From positions 61,952 to 125,951 of the forward strand of contig CAUYUJ010011148.1 of the NCBI GenBank assembly GCA_963575745.1: DNA of 64,000 nt, written 5' to 3'. A program made the translations under genes and the position numbers. Positions 1 to 10,737 of the stretch are shown piece after piece (positions within the stretch are counted from its first letter, which is position 1; every line of letters starts with the position of its first letter). A model generated the notes under the pieces. It worked only from the letters and a program-made list of their open reading frames with translations. It was not told the origin of the DNA and made no database searches. This DNA comes from Prorocentrum cordatum (Eukaryota > Sar > Dinophyceae > Prorocentrales > Prorocentraceae).

Positions 1-171
1 TCTGCCCAGATCCTCAGTCTGGCGGGTCGATTGATATCCGGGGCCCTCCGCAGGCGGTGGATGTGGATCTATTCGAGCCTTTAGCTGCCCTGGGACGCTC
101 GGGGTGAAACGCAACACGCTCCCCGTGTTCGAAACGTACCGCGTCGAGGCGTTGCGCTCGGGCTCATTTCG

Positions 172-278
172 TTGGTCCACGCTGTGGCGAACGTAGCATG
201 GCCGGACGTACGTTTTTCACTCTGCGTGCTGAGTTCCGTGCCGGCACGCTCTGGGCTGCATGTTGCGTAGCGCATCGG
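172..278 (+). repeat. Dispersed repeat RA, copy 1
   Basis: This stretch resembles 54582-54690 in the same orientation. Shared blocks include TTGGTCCACG near the left end, GGCGAACGTA, then an ACGTACGTTTT block and a GTGCTGAGTTCCGTG-like block on the right. No coding potential or terminal repeats were recognised. It is probably a fragment of an unclassified mobile element. The rest of 1-540 shows nothing I can name. Confidence 0.55.
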
Positions 279-548
279 GGCAGCTAAGACTCGGGCCCCC
301 AGGGGCCAATACTCAACCAGGTCCACCGCCCGTTGAGGTCCCAGGGGGTCGGTTCCCCGTGCGGTGGATGCGTGGATGTGTGTGTGTGCATATGTAGACA
401 TAGAAAACACATACATGAAGAAACGCATACACATTTCAAGGCGTAACTACAGCATTATTTGTGTAGATTGATGTATCTCTAGTACACAAATATAAAGAGC
501 CCCGCCTCGCAGCTCCGGCCCGGTCTTCGGCGGCCTCCCGCGGGGGCC

Positions 549-653
549 ATGGCCAGCCCGCTCGCCCCTACGGGCTACGACCCCGGCATCTACCAGCCTG
601 AAGCAGATCCTATCCCTACGTTCGGCATCGCCTCACCTCGGTGCCGATCTTGA
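549..653 (+). CDS. Possible first exon of an unrecognised host gene (34 codons)
   Basis: A short open frame begins at an ATG in a GCCATGG context and encodes a proline-rich peptide starting MASPLAPTGYDPGIYQPEAD, ending at a TGA. Its third positions are strongly GC-rich, as is usual in dinoflagellate genes, and it lies just upstream of another clean, proline-rich open stretch at 953-1155. A small transposable element at 718-918 sits between the two and could lie in an intron. No domain is recognised and the frame may be chance in GC-rich DNA. No donor site was chosen. Confidence 0.2.
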   Translation: MASPLAPTGYDPGIYQPEADPIPTFGIASPRCRS

Positions 654-717
654 GGGTTCCCTCCATTTCTGAGGGCACATCCCTGAGATTGTCATCGCCT
701 CGGCCTTGCCGACCTTG

Positions 718-918
718 TCGGCGGCGAGCGCGGGGGGAACACGAGAAGGAGGAGGCCTTCTCAGAAGGCGGCGGGACTTCGCAGAAGCCCTCGCGCCTTC
801 TGGGGAGTTACCTCTATCTTCGGGGAAAGCTTAGACAACTTCTCAGAAGGCGGGGGACTCCCGAGCCTCCCGAGAAGGCCCGCCCCGTCTCACTCCCCCC
901 CCCCCGGCTCGCCGCCGA
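718..918. mobile_element. Small inverted-repeat element, family M2, copy 1
   Basis: The ends are inverted copies of TCGGCGGCGAGC. The interior is built from AGAAGG/CCTTCT blocks that can fold into hairpins, for example CTTCTCAGAAGG-type palindromes. A second copy lies at 48054-48274 with the same ends and the shared block GACAACTTCTCAG. About 200 bp with no coding capacity, it fits a MITE. No target-site duplication is evident around this copy, unlike copy 2. Confidence 0.6.
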
Positions 919-952
919 TCATCGGGAGAGGGATAAGTTCGAGGCTGGTCAG

Positions 953-1155
953 GCATGAGGCCGATGAGCCTTTCGGGATCGGCGGGGCCCGCCGGGCCGC
1001 CCATGTCCGCCTACCCGGCCGTGCCCACGCAGCGGCTGCTGTCGCCCGCGCGCGCGCCGCCCCCGGCCATGGCGGCGGACCAGTGGCTGCCCCAGCGTTC
1101 CCAGCGTCCGCACGAGCCCATTCCCACGGGGCGGGAATTGCTTGGGGGGGCGACA
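953..1155 (+). CDS. Possible internal exon of an unrecognised host gene
   Basis: Following CTGGTCAG, which could be a 3' splice site, the frame reads through MRPMSLSGSAGPAG, MSAYPAVPTQRLLSP and MAADQWLPQRSQRPHEP. The mixed composition and lack of simple repeats look more gene-like than most frames in this window, and codon third positions are GC-rich. The frame stays open to about 1410, but after about 1140 it enters G-rich, repeat-like DNA, so the exon end is a guess. No domain is recognised. Confidence 0.2.
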
Positions 1156-1339
1156 CATCGGGGGGCAGCGAGGGCTGCAGAAAAGGGGCCCTTCAGGGCC
1201 CCCTATGAAGCCCTCTCTGGGGCCCCAGAGGGGGGCCCTGAGGGCCCGGAAAGGCCACCTTTCTTGTTTCCATTTCTCGCCCCATCATTTATCGCGCCCA
1301 ATTCCCAGACGGCCTCGAGTCATGTAACAGTGCAACAGA

Positions 1340-1545
1340 CGGTTTCTAGCTATTCGGGGCCTCTGGGGGGCCGTGCAGGGCCTCGGGGCCGTCAAAAAGC
1401 CACAGGATGAAAGACCGGTCCCGGGGAATTATGAAACAGTCATAGCGTCGGGCGTCTGGGTTGGAGTCTCGAACAATTTGGGATTCGTAGAGGAGGGGTT
1501 GTCCCAAGGTGCGTTTCTGGAGCGTACCCCAGCTGGAAATCTTCT
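1340..1545 (+). repeat. Dispersed repeat R1, copy 1
   Basis: This is one of three related copies in the window (also 4281-4440 in the same orientation and 56815-56985 inverted). Shared blocks are GGCCTCGGGGCCGTCAAA, CCGGTCCCGGGGA, GCGTCGGGCGTCTGGG, GAGTCTCGAACAAT, GAGGAGGGGTTGTCCCAAGG and GAGCGTACCCCAGCTGGA. It has no coding capacity. In copy 2 the core reads GGTTCGAGTCT, close to a pol III B box. Confidence 0.6.
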
Positions 1546-1649
1546 TACCCACATGTTTCGTGGGGTTCTGGTTTTCTTCCCTGCCGCGCCGCACCCGCGT
1601 CTCACACCTCCCCCCTCCCCATCTCCTTCTCGCTTGCACACGGACATGC

Positions 1650-2010
1650 AAGACGTATGCGCCACATACTGGCATCCACATGATAAGCACGTCCACATAC
1701 AGCCGTACACGCATCATACATCACCCTCATTGAGACACACGTCGTCGCACCCCCACTCCCCTCCTCTCTCCTCCTTCCTCTCCTCACCCGCGCTAAACGC
1801 ATGCACGGCAAGTACATGAGACACGCGTCTACATACAGCCGCACGCATGCACACACTCGCACACAACACACACACCATACAATGCTAGTGCGCGCCTGGC
1901 GTGTTCACTGCAGCGTCCATTGAGGCGTGTGCGCCACATAGTGGGCACACACATGAGACACGTCCCGATATGGCCGCACACGCATCATACACATACACAG
2001 AACATGCCAT
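1650..2010 (+). repeat. Degenerate CA-rich tandem repeat, period about 137 bp
   Basis: Three diverged copies start near 1655, 1795 and 1928. Each carries a CCACATA or AGTACATGAGACACG block followed about 30 bp later by a CAGCCG(C/T)ACACGCATCATAC-like block. Open frames over this stretch are low-complexity shadows. Confidence 0.45.
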
Positions 2011-2054
2011 ATACAAGACGTGCGTGTAGGATTCGCAGGGGATGGCAGGAGGGG

Positions 2055-3567
2055 GGTGCGCAGGGGGTGGTCCCTGAGCGCGGCCGTTATGCACGACCGT
2101 CGTCCAGGCACAGCAGGCGTGGCACTTTCTCGACACCAGTACGGGTGTGCAGGGGGTGGTCCCTGAGCTCGGCCGCTATGCACGACGGTCGTCCAGGCAT
2201 AGCAGGCGTGGCACTTCCTCGACGCCACAGGGGGTGCGCAGGGGGTGGTCCCTGAGCTCGGCCGCTATGCACGACGGTCGTCCAGGCATAGCAGGCGTGG
2301 CATTTTCTCGATACCATAGGGGGTGCGCAGGGGGTGGTTGCTCGACGGTCGTCCAGGCATAGCAGGCGTGGCACTTTCTCGACACCAGAGGGGGTGCGCA
2401 GGGGGTGGTCCCTGAGCTCGGCCGCTATGCACGACGGTCGTCCAGGCACAGCAGGCGTGGCACTTTCTCGACACCAGGGGGTGCGCAGGGGGTGGTCCCT
2501 GAGCGCGGCCGCTATGCACGACGGTCGTCCAGGCACAGCAGGCGTGGCACTTTCTCGACACCACAGGGGGTGCGCAGGGGGTGGTCCCTGAGCTCGGCCG
2601 CTATGCACGACGGTCGTCCAGGCACAGCAGGCGTGGCACTTTCTCGACACCACAGGGGGTGCGCAGGGGGTGGTCCCTGAGCTCGGCCGCTATGCACGAC
2701 GGTCGTCCAGGCACAGCAGGCGTGGCACTTTCTCGACACCATGGGGGTGCGCAGGGGGTGGTCCCTGAGCGCGGCCGCTATGCACGACGGTCGTCCAGGC
2801 ACAGCAGGCGTGGCACTTTCTCGACACCAGAGGGGGTGCGCAGGGGGTGGTCCCTGAGCTCGGCCGCTATGCACGACGGTCGTCCAGGCATAGCAGGCGT
2901 GGCACTTTCTCGACACCACAGGGGGTGCGCAGGGGGTGGTCCCTGAGCTCGGCCGCTATGCACGACGGTCGTCCAGTGCGCAGGGGGTGGTCCCTGAGCG
3001 CGGCCGCTATGCACGACGGTCGTCCAGGCATAGCAGGCGTGGCACTTTCTCGACACCACAGGGGGTGCGCAGGGGGTGGTCCCTGAGCTCGGCCGCTATG
3101 CACGACGGTCGTCCAGGCATAGCAGGCGTGGCATTTTCTCGACACCACAGGGGGTGCGCAGGGGGTGGTCCCTGAGCTCGGCTGCTATGCGCGACGGTCG
3201 TCCAGGCACAGCAGGCGTGGCACTGTCTCGACACCAGAGGGGGTGCGCAGGGGGTGGTCCCTGAGCGCGGCCACTATGCACGACCGTCGTCGAGGGCATA
3301 GCAGGCGTGGCATTTTCTCGACGCCAGACGGGGTGCGCAGGGGGTGGTCCCTCACCGCGGCCGCTATGCGCGCCGGTCGTCCAGGGCATAGCAGGCGTGG
3401 CACTTGCTCGACACCATAGAGGGTGCTCACGGGTTGGTCCCTCACCGCGGCCAATCTGCACGACGGTCGTCCAGGGCATAGCAAGCGTGACGCTTTCTCG
3501 ACACCAGACGGGGTGCGCAGGGGGTGATCCCTCACCGCGGCCGCTATGCGCGCCGGTCGTCCAGGTC
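2055..3567 (+). repeat. 89-bp minisatellite, about 18 units
   Basis: A head-to-tail array. Each unit runs from GGGTGCGCAGGGGGTGGTCC through CGGCCGCTATGCACGACGG to GGCGTGGCACTTTCTCGACA. Unit starts are 88-90 bp apart. Two units are truncated (near 2322 and 2977), and the last three (from about 3330) are more diverged. Several units contain GCGGCCGC. Because 89 is not a multiple of 3, reading frames rotate from unit to unit, giving overlapping open frames on both strands. These are not treated as genes. Confidence 0.95.
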
Positions 3568-3765
3568 ACCGGGCTCGCAAAGTGTGGCTGGCGCGGCGCT
3601 TCTCCTCTTCCACCTCCCCTCTTGAGTGGCGTCACCAACGGTATCGGCGGGGCAACGGCCACCAACATCATTCTCACATGCTTCACTTCAGCTATCATCA
3701 CTCCAGCCATAATATAAGTATGTGGGGTTCCTCGGTAGCGCAATTTCCCATCTCACACAGCACGT

Positions 3766-4578
3766 TTTGAGCGTCGTTCCTCCTCTGACCCCACCTCTTC
3801 CCCTACCCCACCTTTACGTCGCTCCAGGAAGGAGACAGACTGGCACGAGTATAAACTTTCGGAATTCAACGCGGTTTTATTGGATCAGCGATTGGGCTCT
3901 CTTGTCGATGATCATGACGGGATGTTGGTGGTGACACGATGGCGGTGTGCGATGGTGTAGATGATGATAATGGTGGCCGGTGACCATGGGGAGTTATGGC
4001 ATGATTATGAGTGAGTGAGTGATGAGTGGATGTGGGTGAGTGAGAATGTGAGCGGGTGATGCTGATGATGATGATGACGGCGGTGGTGATGATGATGCTG
4101 ATGGTAATGCTGTGAGTTTGTTGGTGGTACAGATCGTAATCGTGATTATTTTGAAAGAAGAAGAGGATGAGAGGGGGTGCGTGATGTTTATGCTGGACAG
4201 GAAGGCAGAATGGGGGTAAGGTGTGAGGTTCCTCCGCGGGGGGTGTGCAGAGAAAATAAGAGCCCCGATAAGGATGTGGGGGACGACCGGTCCGAGGGAA
4301 TGGGTCGAGACCTCCAGGGTCGGTGCTATGAAAAAATACGACGTCGGGTGTCGGGGTTCGAGTCTCGAACAATCGGGGTACTGCAGAGGAGGGGTTGTCC
4401 CAAGGTGGGGTTCGGGAGCGTACCCCAGCTGGAGATCCTCGTTTCCTTCTTACACGGGCTGATTTGAGCGATGTCACTCTAACCCCACCTGTTCCCCTAC
4501 CTCACCTTAACGTCCTCCTCGAGAGAAGACAACATTGTATGAACACAAACTTTCGGAATTCCGCGCGGGTTCACAAGT
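3766..4578 (+). mobile_element. Unit bounded by roughly 115-bp direct repeats (TRIM-like)
   Basis: Direct repeats lie at 3766-3885 and 4462-4578. They share TTGAGCG, ACCCCACCT, TTCCCCTACC, CACCTT(T/A)ACGTC and near the right end ATAAACTTTCGGAATTC (second copy ACAAACTTTCGGAATTC). Between them are an imperfect GAT-rich stretch (about 3940-4110) and R1 copy 2. Short direct terminal repeats around a non-coding interior recall terminal-repeat retrotransposons in miniature, but no primer-binding site or target duplication was found, so a simple segmental repeat is possible. Confidence 0.35.
4281..4440 (+). repeat. Dispersed repeat R1, copy 2
   Basis: Matches copy 1 over its right half (TCTCGAACAAT, GGAGGGGTTGTCCCAAGG, GAGCGTACCCCAGCTGGA). 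Matches the inverted copy at 56815-56985 over its left half (CCGGTCC followed by GGGTCGAGACCT and CAGGGTC). It lies just inside the right-hand direct repeat of the 3766-4578 unit. Confidence 0.6.
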
Positions 4579-4579
4579 G

Positions 4580-5508
4580 ATAGAACAACTCAAATGTGTT
4601 GTCACAGTCTGTTTATCACTCTTGAGCCGAGCAGTTGTTATCACACTTGAGATTTTTAACACACTTGAGCCGAGGGTTGGCGCTGGGTTCCCCTGTCGGC
4701 ACCTCTGGCGCCGCCCCGCCGACCCAAGCGATCTGCTCCGAGCTCCGAAAGTTTATGCTCTTGCTACTGTGTCTTCCTCTCAAGCAGGGGATTTGTCCAT
4801 GACCATCGCTTGTCTTCGGAGACATCGGCAGGCGGTGGATATCATTCACCCATTCTGGCCCTGGGGTGGCCAAACGTATCCATGTCGACAGACTGCCGAG
4901 GTCCCCGAACGTCGTTTCCCACGCAGTGGTCGCGAACACATCCACGCCTCGCAATCCGGGCCTCACGCTGCAGGGGGGGCCACGTCTGCCGTGCAAATAG
5001 CGGTGCTCTCCCGTATCCAGCGCGGGGGGCTGGCGCGGATTCGTCGCGGTTTCGACGCAGGTTCGAAGTGGGTTCGACCCAGATCCGACGTCAATAGCGA
5101 CGCGATGGGATAGGTAAGGGTCCACGCCAGCATTTACAACATAACAGACCCTCTCGGATCGTGAACAAAGACACGGCGGAAGGTTTCTTGCAAGTTTCCA
5201 TCTCTGGGAGCGCTTGCCCAGGACCGTCGACATTCATTCAGGATGAGAAGTCGGTGCCGGGGGCTTGGCCGAGACCTGTTCATGTTTTTGCCCTTCTGGG
5301 GGGCCTCCCCGGGCACGCCTTCGTGGACAAGGAGGCACACAGCTCGAGAGACTCAGCAGGATGGTCTCCAAGGATGGGGTCCTGGGGTCGATCTCGAGCT
5401 CATGTGGGGGCGGGCGAAGCCCCTTTGGGTCACCCGCGGGGGCACGACGACAGCCGCGCTTCGCGCATTTTGGTCCGTGCCAGAGATAGGGGAACACACA
5501 ATGACACA
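4580..5508. other. Intergenic DNA, nothing recognised
   Basis: Mixed-composition DNA. The longest frames (4535-5113 plus, 4616-5233 minus) overlap each other on opposite strands, have no recognisable domain and show no clear preference for either strand. I see no RNA gene or terminal repeats. Confidence 0.5.
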
Positions 5509-5552
5509 AACCTCCTCCTCCTCCTCCTCCTCCTCCTCCTCCTCCTCCTCTT
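5509..5552 (+). repeat. (TCC)n microsatellite
   Basis: About 14 nearly perfect TCC triplets, followed by a diverged CGCCTC tail. From here to 6690 nothing else is recognised apart from a short GGA run near 5908-5931. Confidence 0.95.
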
Positions 5553-6694
5553 CCGTCTCCGCCTCCGCCTCGGAGGTAAGCGCGGATTCCTCGGAGCGTC
5601 GCGGGGGCTCCTTGGCGGCTCCTCCGGCGGCGCCTCTGGCGCGCTCCGCGCGCCAGGGAGGGGAGTTCAGCGCCGATCTGAGAAATCCTCGCGGGCCTCC
5701 GAGTTCTTATATTTATGTATTGCTTGTTTCCCTAAGAGAGTCGTCCTTCTACAGTCAAGGCGCTGAAAGGAGGACCGCTTTGGGCTCGGGAGGGCCGTGC
5801 GCGAGAGTGACGAGGAATTGCCCCGCGCATCGCGTGGCGCAGAGCGTGAAGGCGGGCGGCCCAGGGGAAGCAGCAGCAGCCACCTACGTCGGGAGCAGCA
5901 GCGGCTGCCAGGAGGAGGAGGAGGAGGAGGATACTGGCGGATTGCACAGCCTTGAGGGTGGCTGGCCCCTGTGCGAGTTGGCACCGTAAAGAGCGTTACT
6001 TCTCGGTGGTGTCTGATGCCCCTGACTGGGGGGATAAAAGAGGCGGCCACCAACCGAGAGGGGCTCCCGTGCTGCCTCTGTCCGAGGGCGCCGAAAAGAC
6101 GGCCACCTTTCGAGAGACACCTGTGACAGGTGGTGAGACCCTTTGGGAGTGGGTTTGCCTGCTCGGGCAAGCAATGGGAATGACATGGTCGTCAGTTGGG
6201 CGACTGCGCTGGGGTCTCCAGCGAGAGCCTGGGGTGGGAAGGCAGGTGGGATAACGGGCAGCGGAGAGGAATGCGATGATGGATGACACAGAGGTTGGGG
6301 GGTGAGATCGCAGAGGAAATGAGAACGATAGTGAGATCGATAGAAAAAAGAACAGCAGCAGAAAGCACGCATCAGACGGCGAAGATCGAAACGAGAATGT
6401 ACGAGAAGTTTGGGGCGGCGAAATCAAGTTCAGGGGCGCAGGGATGCGTGCAACTCCCCGCCTGTAAGCCGAGCGGTTGATTGGACACAAGAATGGGTTT
6501 CCCGCTGTCCAGGCGACCAGAGAAAAAATATGAGAGAATGGCACGGGGGAGTGTACGCGAAGCTTGGACACCCGATTTGGGGCTGCAAGACAACAGTGCC
6601 ACAAGTAACGCTACGCGAAGTCGCGCAAGGTGCGGGTGAGAATGTGGCGCAAGCTATCGCGCCCGGCCATCGCCCTTGTATCTTGGTTTGAGTG

Positions 6695-6890
6695 TTGGAC
6701 GGCCCTGAAGGGCATTCCATGGGCTGACCAATGGGCGAGCCACACACACAAGTGTAAGGGTTGAGCGGCCTGTTGAGAGGCCACTGGAGGGCATTCCATG
6801 GGCGGCAACGCGGGCGAGACACACGGCCCTGAACGTCATTCCACGGGCGGATGCACGGGCGAGCCACACACAGCGTGGTAAATGCCACGG
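6695..6890 (+). repeat. Degenerate tandem repeat around GGGCATTCCATGGGC
   Basis: Three diverged units start near 6705, 6788 and 6830. Each has (A/G)GGCATTCCA(T/C)GGGC followed by GGGCGAGCCACACAC or GGGCGAGACACACGG. No coding function is proposed. Confidence 0.6.
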
Positions 6891-7138
6891 GGCGGCACAC
6901 CGTGACACGCTTTCGCGAGATGGAGGAGCCGGGCCGTGCCTGATGAAATGCCCTCCAGGTTCGATGGGAAGCCTGAAATGGTCTACTGACACAACCGTTA
7001 GGACCGAATGCAAGATGGACGAGTGGCCCGACAAATGGAGTGAAAGCGGCAATGGGATCAACGGGCTTCAAATATGAAGCGGCACTGGCGGGTGCCCATC
7101 AATGGGGTAGCCGGATGGTCAAGGATGATGGGGCAACG

Positions 7139-7290
7139 GGCATGGAAGAAAGAGGCAGGAAAAGAGGAGGATGGGGAGGAGGAGGAGCAGGAAGAGGAGG
7201 AGCAGGAGCAAGGCACGCAGCGAGAGAGAGAGAGAGAGAGAGGGGAAGAGAGGGAGAGAGAAAGAGAATGAGAAGGAGAGGGAAGCAAGA
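7139..7290 (+). repeat. GGA- and GA-rich purine tract
   Basis: A purine-rich strand with GGA triplets (7165-7215) passing into a (GA)n core near 7222-7265. Frames here give low-complexity R/E/G-rich peptides and are rejected as genes. Confidence 0.85.
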
Positions 7291-7870
7291 ACAGGGAGAC
7301 AACAAGGGAAACGGGACCACAGTGAGGCCGGGAAAGATGGGGTAGCAGTGGTGGAGAAACGGATGACGCCGCCCCGGTCCAGGAGAGAAGGAGGAAGAAG
7401 ATACCCAGAGCTCAGCACTCCAGCCACTGCTGTGAACCTGCTCCACAGACGGGCGTCCGAATGAACAAGTAGACACCTTTAGAGAGCTGCGATGCAAACA
7501 TGAATACCACCGCAAGAAGGAGCGCCGCAGGAACGGAGAAGCAGGGAGACATGGGAAGAACAAGGAAACCGGGGAAACAAAAAGGCGAAGCAGGACGGGG
7601 CAGCAGTCAGAGGGAGGAACAGAAGAGGGAAGACGGGGCAAGCGAACAACCCAGGCAACAAATAAAACCAATAACCCAAGTTGGGCACGTAGGCAACGGC
7701 CTGCGGGGGAAAGTAATTTCGCCCCGCGGGGAGGTAGGCCCGAGCCTATCGGAAAGACGGGGGTAGCGGGATGAGCTGGGAGAGAGCAAGGGCACCGGGG
7801 TAGCACAATGGCAAAGAAGGATGGGGTAGCAGCGGTGGAAGCAGGATGAAGGATGGATCGCTGGTGTCGC
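7280..7870 (+). repeat. Degenerate tandem repeat, period about 260 bp
   Basis: Three related blocks start near 7285, 7540 and 7790, sharing GGGAGACA, AAGGGAAAC or AAGGAAACC, and GGGGTAGCAG (first and third) or GGGGCAGCAG (second). The first and third also share CGCCCC shortly downstream. No coding assignment is made. Confidence 0.4.
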
Positions 7871-8000
7871 CCCAGCTCCCTAGCCTTAGGGGGCTTGTGA
7901 GGGTGCTCGTCGAGAGTACCCAGGAAGCACTCTCTTACCAGCGCCCCGTGCGTCCCTCACAAGAATCGACCCCGAAGGATGCGGGTAGCCTTTGGCACGG

Positions 8001-9740
8001 GGAGGAGGAGGAGGAGGAGGAGGAAGAGGAGGAGGAGGAGGAGGGGTCAGGACAAGCTAGGTGCGCTCGCGACATATCTGTCGTCCTACCTCTCCCTCCC
8101 ACCCCTTACCATGGCGTAGATCTTCTCTCCAGTCGCACAGTCGGATGTCGAGCAGGGCAATGATCGCGAGAGGGTACGAGATGCATGGTAGAGCACTGCA
8201 TGGCATGGCGTAGAAGAGCACAGCAGAGCGTAGCATGCCATATCACGGCGTGGCATTGCGCAGTGGAGCACTGCATCACAAAACGCTGCAACGAGCAGCG
8301 CGGCATCGCACAGCGGCGCAGCACACAACCCCGCGCAGCATGCCATGGCACGGCGCCGGGCTCCCTGGCAGGGCAAGCGGAGCGTCTCCGAGACGTCGGG
8401 GCCGGCCTGGAGTCGTGGCTCCGTGTCCAGCTCCCTGCGCTCCCCGAGAAGCTGCTCCACGCAGGGCGGGGCTGGCGGAGCGCCCGCCGGCTCGGCTCGA
8501 AGGAGCACCTCCTCGAGGCAGGGGCGGGGCTCCCCCCCTTGATGCTGCCTGGGGACGAGGACGACCCAAAGCGGATCGTCTTCGAGACGTCGGGGCCGGC
8601 CTGGAGTCGTAGCTCCGTGTCCAGCTCCCTGCGCTCCCCGAGGAGCTCCACGCAGGGCGGGGCTGGCGGAGAGCCCACCAGCTCTGCTTGGAGAAGCACT
8701 TCCTCGCAGCAGGGACGGGGGCTCCCCCTTGAGATGCTGCCTGGGAACGAGGACGACCCCAAGCGGGGGGGGCCTCTGCGGCCCAGAAGAGCAACGGATC
8801 GACACCGAATGTGAAATCACTTCGATGGTTTTTGTCGGGGGGGGCATTCTCTAAAGTGTGGGGCCTGTTTGGAAGCACCGAAAACGCATGCGCTGCAGCG
8901 GGAGCACGATTTGGAACAACCAGAGGCGCAGAAATGTGACCAGCGCTTCGACGGGAGCATCATTTTGAAAAGCCAACCCCAGCGACAATCCAATTCTTTG
9001 AATTCTGCGTGTGCAAGAGAGTACGCGGAGGGGGGCCAGACATCTTCTAGACGTCATCCGGGGAGAGAGAAGAGTAGTATTCATTTGTGTAACTGTCGAG
9101 GAGAAGGAGGAGGAGAAGGAGGACGAGGAGGGGTGAGGACAAGCTAGGTGCGCTCGCGTCAGATCTGTCGTCCTACCCCTTTCTCCCATCCCTTACCATG
9201 GCGTAGATTTCCTTTCCAGTCGCACAGTCGGATGTCGTAGCATGGCATAGCACTACATGGCATAGCATGGTGTTGAAGATCAACGCGTAGCATGACACAG
9301 CATGGCATGGCGACGCTCCAAAGTGGTGGGGGCTTCTGCCCCAACAAAAACAACGAATCGACAACGAATGTGGAATCACTTCCGATGGTTTTCTCGGGGG
9401 ACATTTTTTTGTTTTCGGGGCCCATGTGGAAGGACCGAAAACCATGCCGTGGCATTCCACTAGAAATAAGAACGCCAGCGCTGCAGCGGGAGCACGATTC
9501 GGAGCGAGCGGAAGCGCGGAAATCATGCCAGCGCTGCAGCGGGAGCACGATTCGGAACGAGCGGAAGCCCGAAAATGAGGCCAGCGCCTTAGCAGGAGCA
9601 TCATTTTGAAAAACAACCCAAGCGAAATCCCTGTTCCTGGGAATCCTGTGTGCAAAAAAGAGTACGTGGAGGGGGGCCGATCATCTTCTGGACGTCACCG
9701 GGGGAGAGAGAAGAGCGTAGTATTCATATTGCATAATTGT
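8001..9740 (+). repeat. Segmental tandem duplication, period about 1.1 kb
   Basis: The first copy (8001-9100) and shorter second copy (9101-9740) share this order: a GGA microsatellite; ACAAGCTAGGTGCGCTCGCG; CTTACCATGGCGTAGAT; CCAGTCGCACAGTCGGATGT; a CATGGCATAGCA-like palindromic stretch; TCGACA(C/A)CGAATGTG; GCGCTGCAGCGGGAGCACGA (first copy TGCGCTGCAGCGGGAGCACG); and GGAGCATCATTTTGAAAA. The first copy has an extra internal block of two 193-bp tandem units starting near 8391 and 8584. A third fragment of the AAGCTAGGTGC block lies at 11040-11080. No genes are recognised. Confidence 0.75.
8386..8765 (+). repeat. Two 193-bp tandem units
   Basis: GAGACGTCGGGGCCGGCCTG occurs at 8391 and 8584. 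Both copies continue through GGAGTCGT, CTCCGTGTCCAGCTCCCTGC and CCACGCAGGGCGGGGCTGGC to GACGAGGACGACCC. Frames on both strands are open because the unit is GC-rich, but I find no protein family match. Confidence 0.85.
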
Positions 9741-9754
9741 GGAGGAGAAGGAGG

Positions 9755-9860
9755 GTTAAGGAGGAGGAGGAGGAGGAGGAGGAGGAGGAGAAGGAGGAGG
9801 AGAAGGAGGAGGAGGAGGAGGAGGAGGAGGAGGAGTGCGGGGGGGAGGACGAGGGAGGAG
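9755..9860 (+). repeat. (GGA)n microsatellite
   Basis: About 30 GGA triplets with occasional GAA interruptions. The following 9900-10485 has no recognised gene; the frame at 10039-10353 has no domain. Confidence 0.95.
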
Positions 9861-10487
9861 AAGGAAGGAGGAGGCACGAGGGAAGATGAGAGAGGCACAG
9901 ACTGAAGCTGCTCGGAATGCGGCGCCATGAAGTCTGCAGTGGGTCGGGGAGCTTAAATCGCCTCCACCTCTACGACGGGGTACCCGATCGACGAGGCGAG
10001 GAAGAAGGTGAGCAGCAGCGGGCCCGTCCACGAGCCCGATGCCAGGCAACCATAACATGTTTCTGCCGAGCAAGCTCCCCATAACCTCACACCCGCCGAC
10101 GGTGGGGAGCCGTAGCCACTCCAAGCGAGGACAGCCCCAGCACAGGAACATGGTGAATGCAGCCCGGCTGGCTAAGCACGAGCCGTATCTATGCACCACG
10201 AAAAATGAAGGCCGTCGTGCATCGCCCCATCCTGAGCTCCTCGTGCCGTCTGCTGTTCGGCGGGCGGGGGGGGTAGTGCGCATGGTGACGTTCACCCGGC
10301 CTGTCTGCCAGGGAGAGGGAACGTCACGAATTCCACCTCCCCTCCCGGCTTGAGTTCACCCTACCTGCCGTCGCGGCGTGTCGTGGCCCTGGTGGGTTAC
10401 ACACCACGGGCCGAGGATGCAGGATGAGACAAGACGGATGAGGGAGGAATGATGGAAGAGGGTGCGAGGATCTCTCCAGGAGGGGGG

Positions 10488-10737
10488 AGCCTCCTCCTCC
10501 TCCTTTTCCTCCTCCTCCTTCTCCTCCTCCTCCTCCTCTCCCTCCCCATCCCCCTCCTCCTCCTCCTCCTCCTCCCTCTCCTCCTCCTCCTCCCTCTCCT
10601 CCTCCTCCTCCTCCTCCTCCTCCTCCTCCTCCTCCTCCTCCTCCTCCTCCCCCTCCTCCTCCTCCTCTTCCTCCTCTTCCTCCTCCTCCTCCTCCTCCTC
10701 CTCTTCCTCCTCCTCCTCCTTCTCCTCCTCCTCCACC
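10488..10737 (+). repeat. (TCC)n microsatellite, about 250 bp
   Basis: Nearly uninterrupted TCC triplets with sparse TTC and CCC variants. All three frames on each strand are open across it, giving poly-Ser, poly-Leu, poly-Glu or poly-Gly shadows. From 10740 to 11215 only a third fragment of the AAGCTAGGTGC repeat (11040-11080) is seen. Confidence 0.97.

Noticed and set aside
2055-3567. A CRISPR array
   Set aside because: Units are contiguous near-identical 89-mers without variable spacers, in a eukaryotic setting.
2087-3743. Repeat proteins of 188 and 215 codons with 30-residue units
   Set aside because: The 89-bp minisatellite is open in nearly all frames on both strands; unit length not a multiple of three, so no constant protein repeat.
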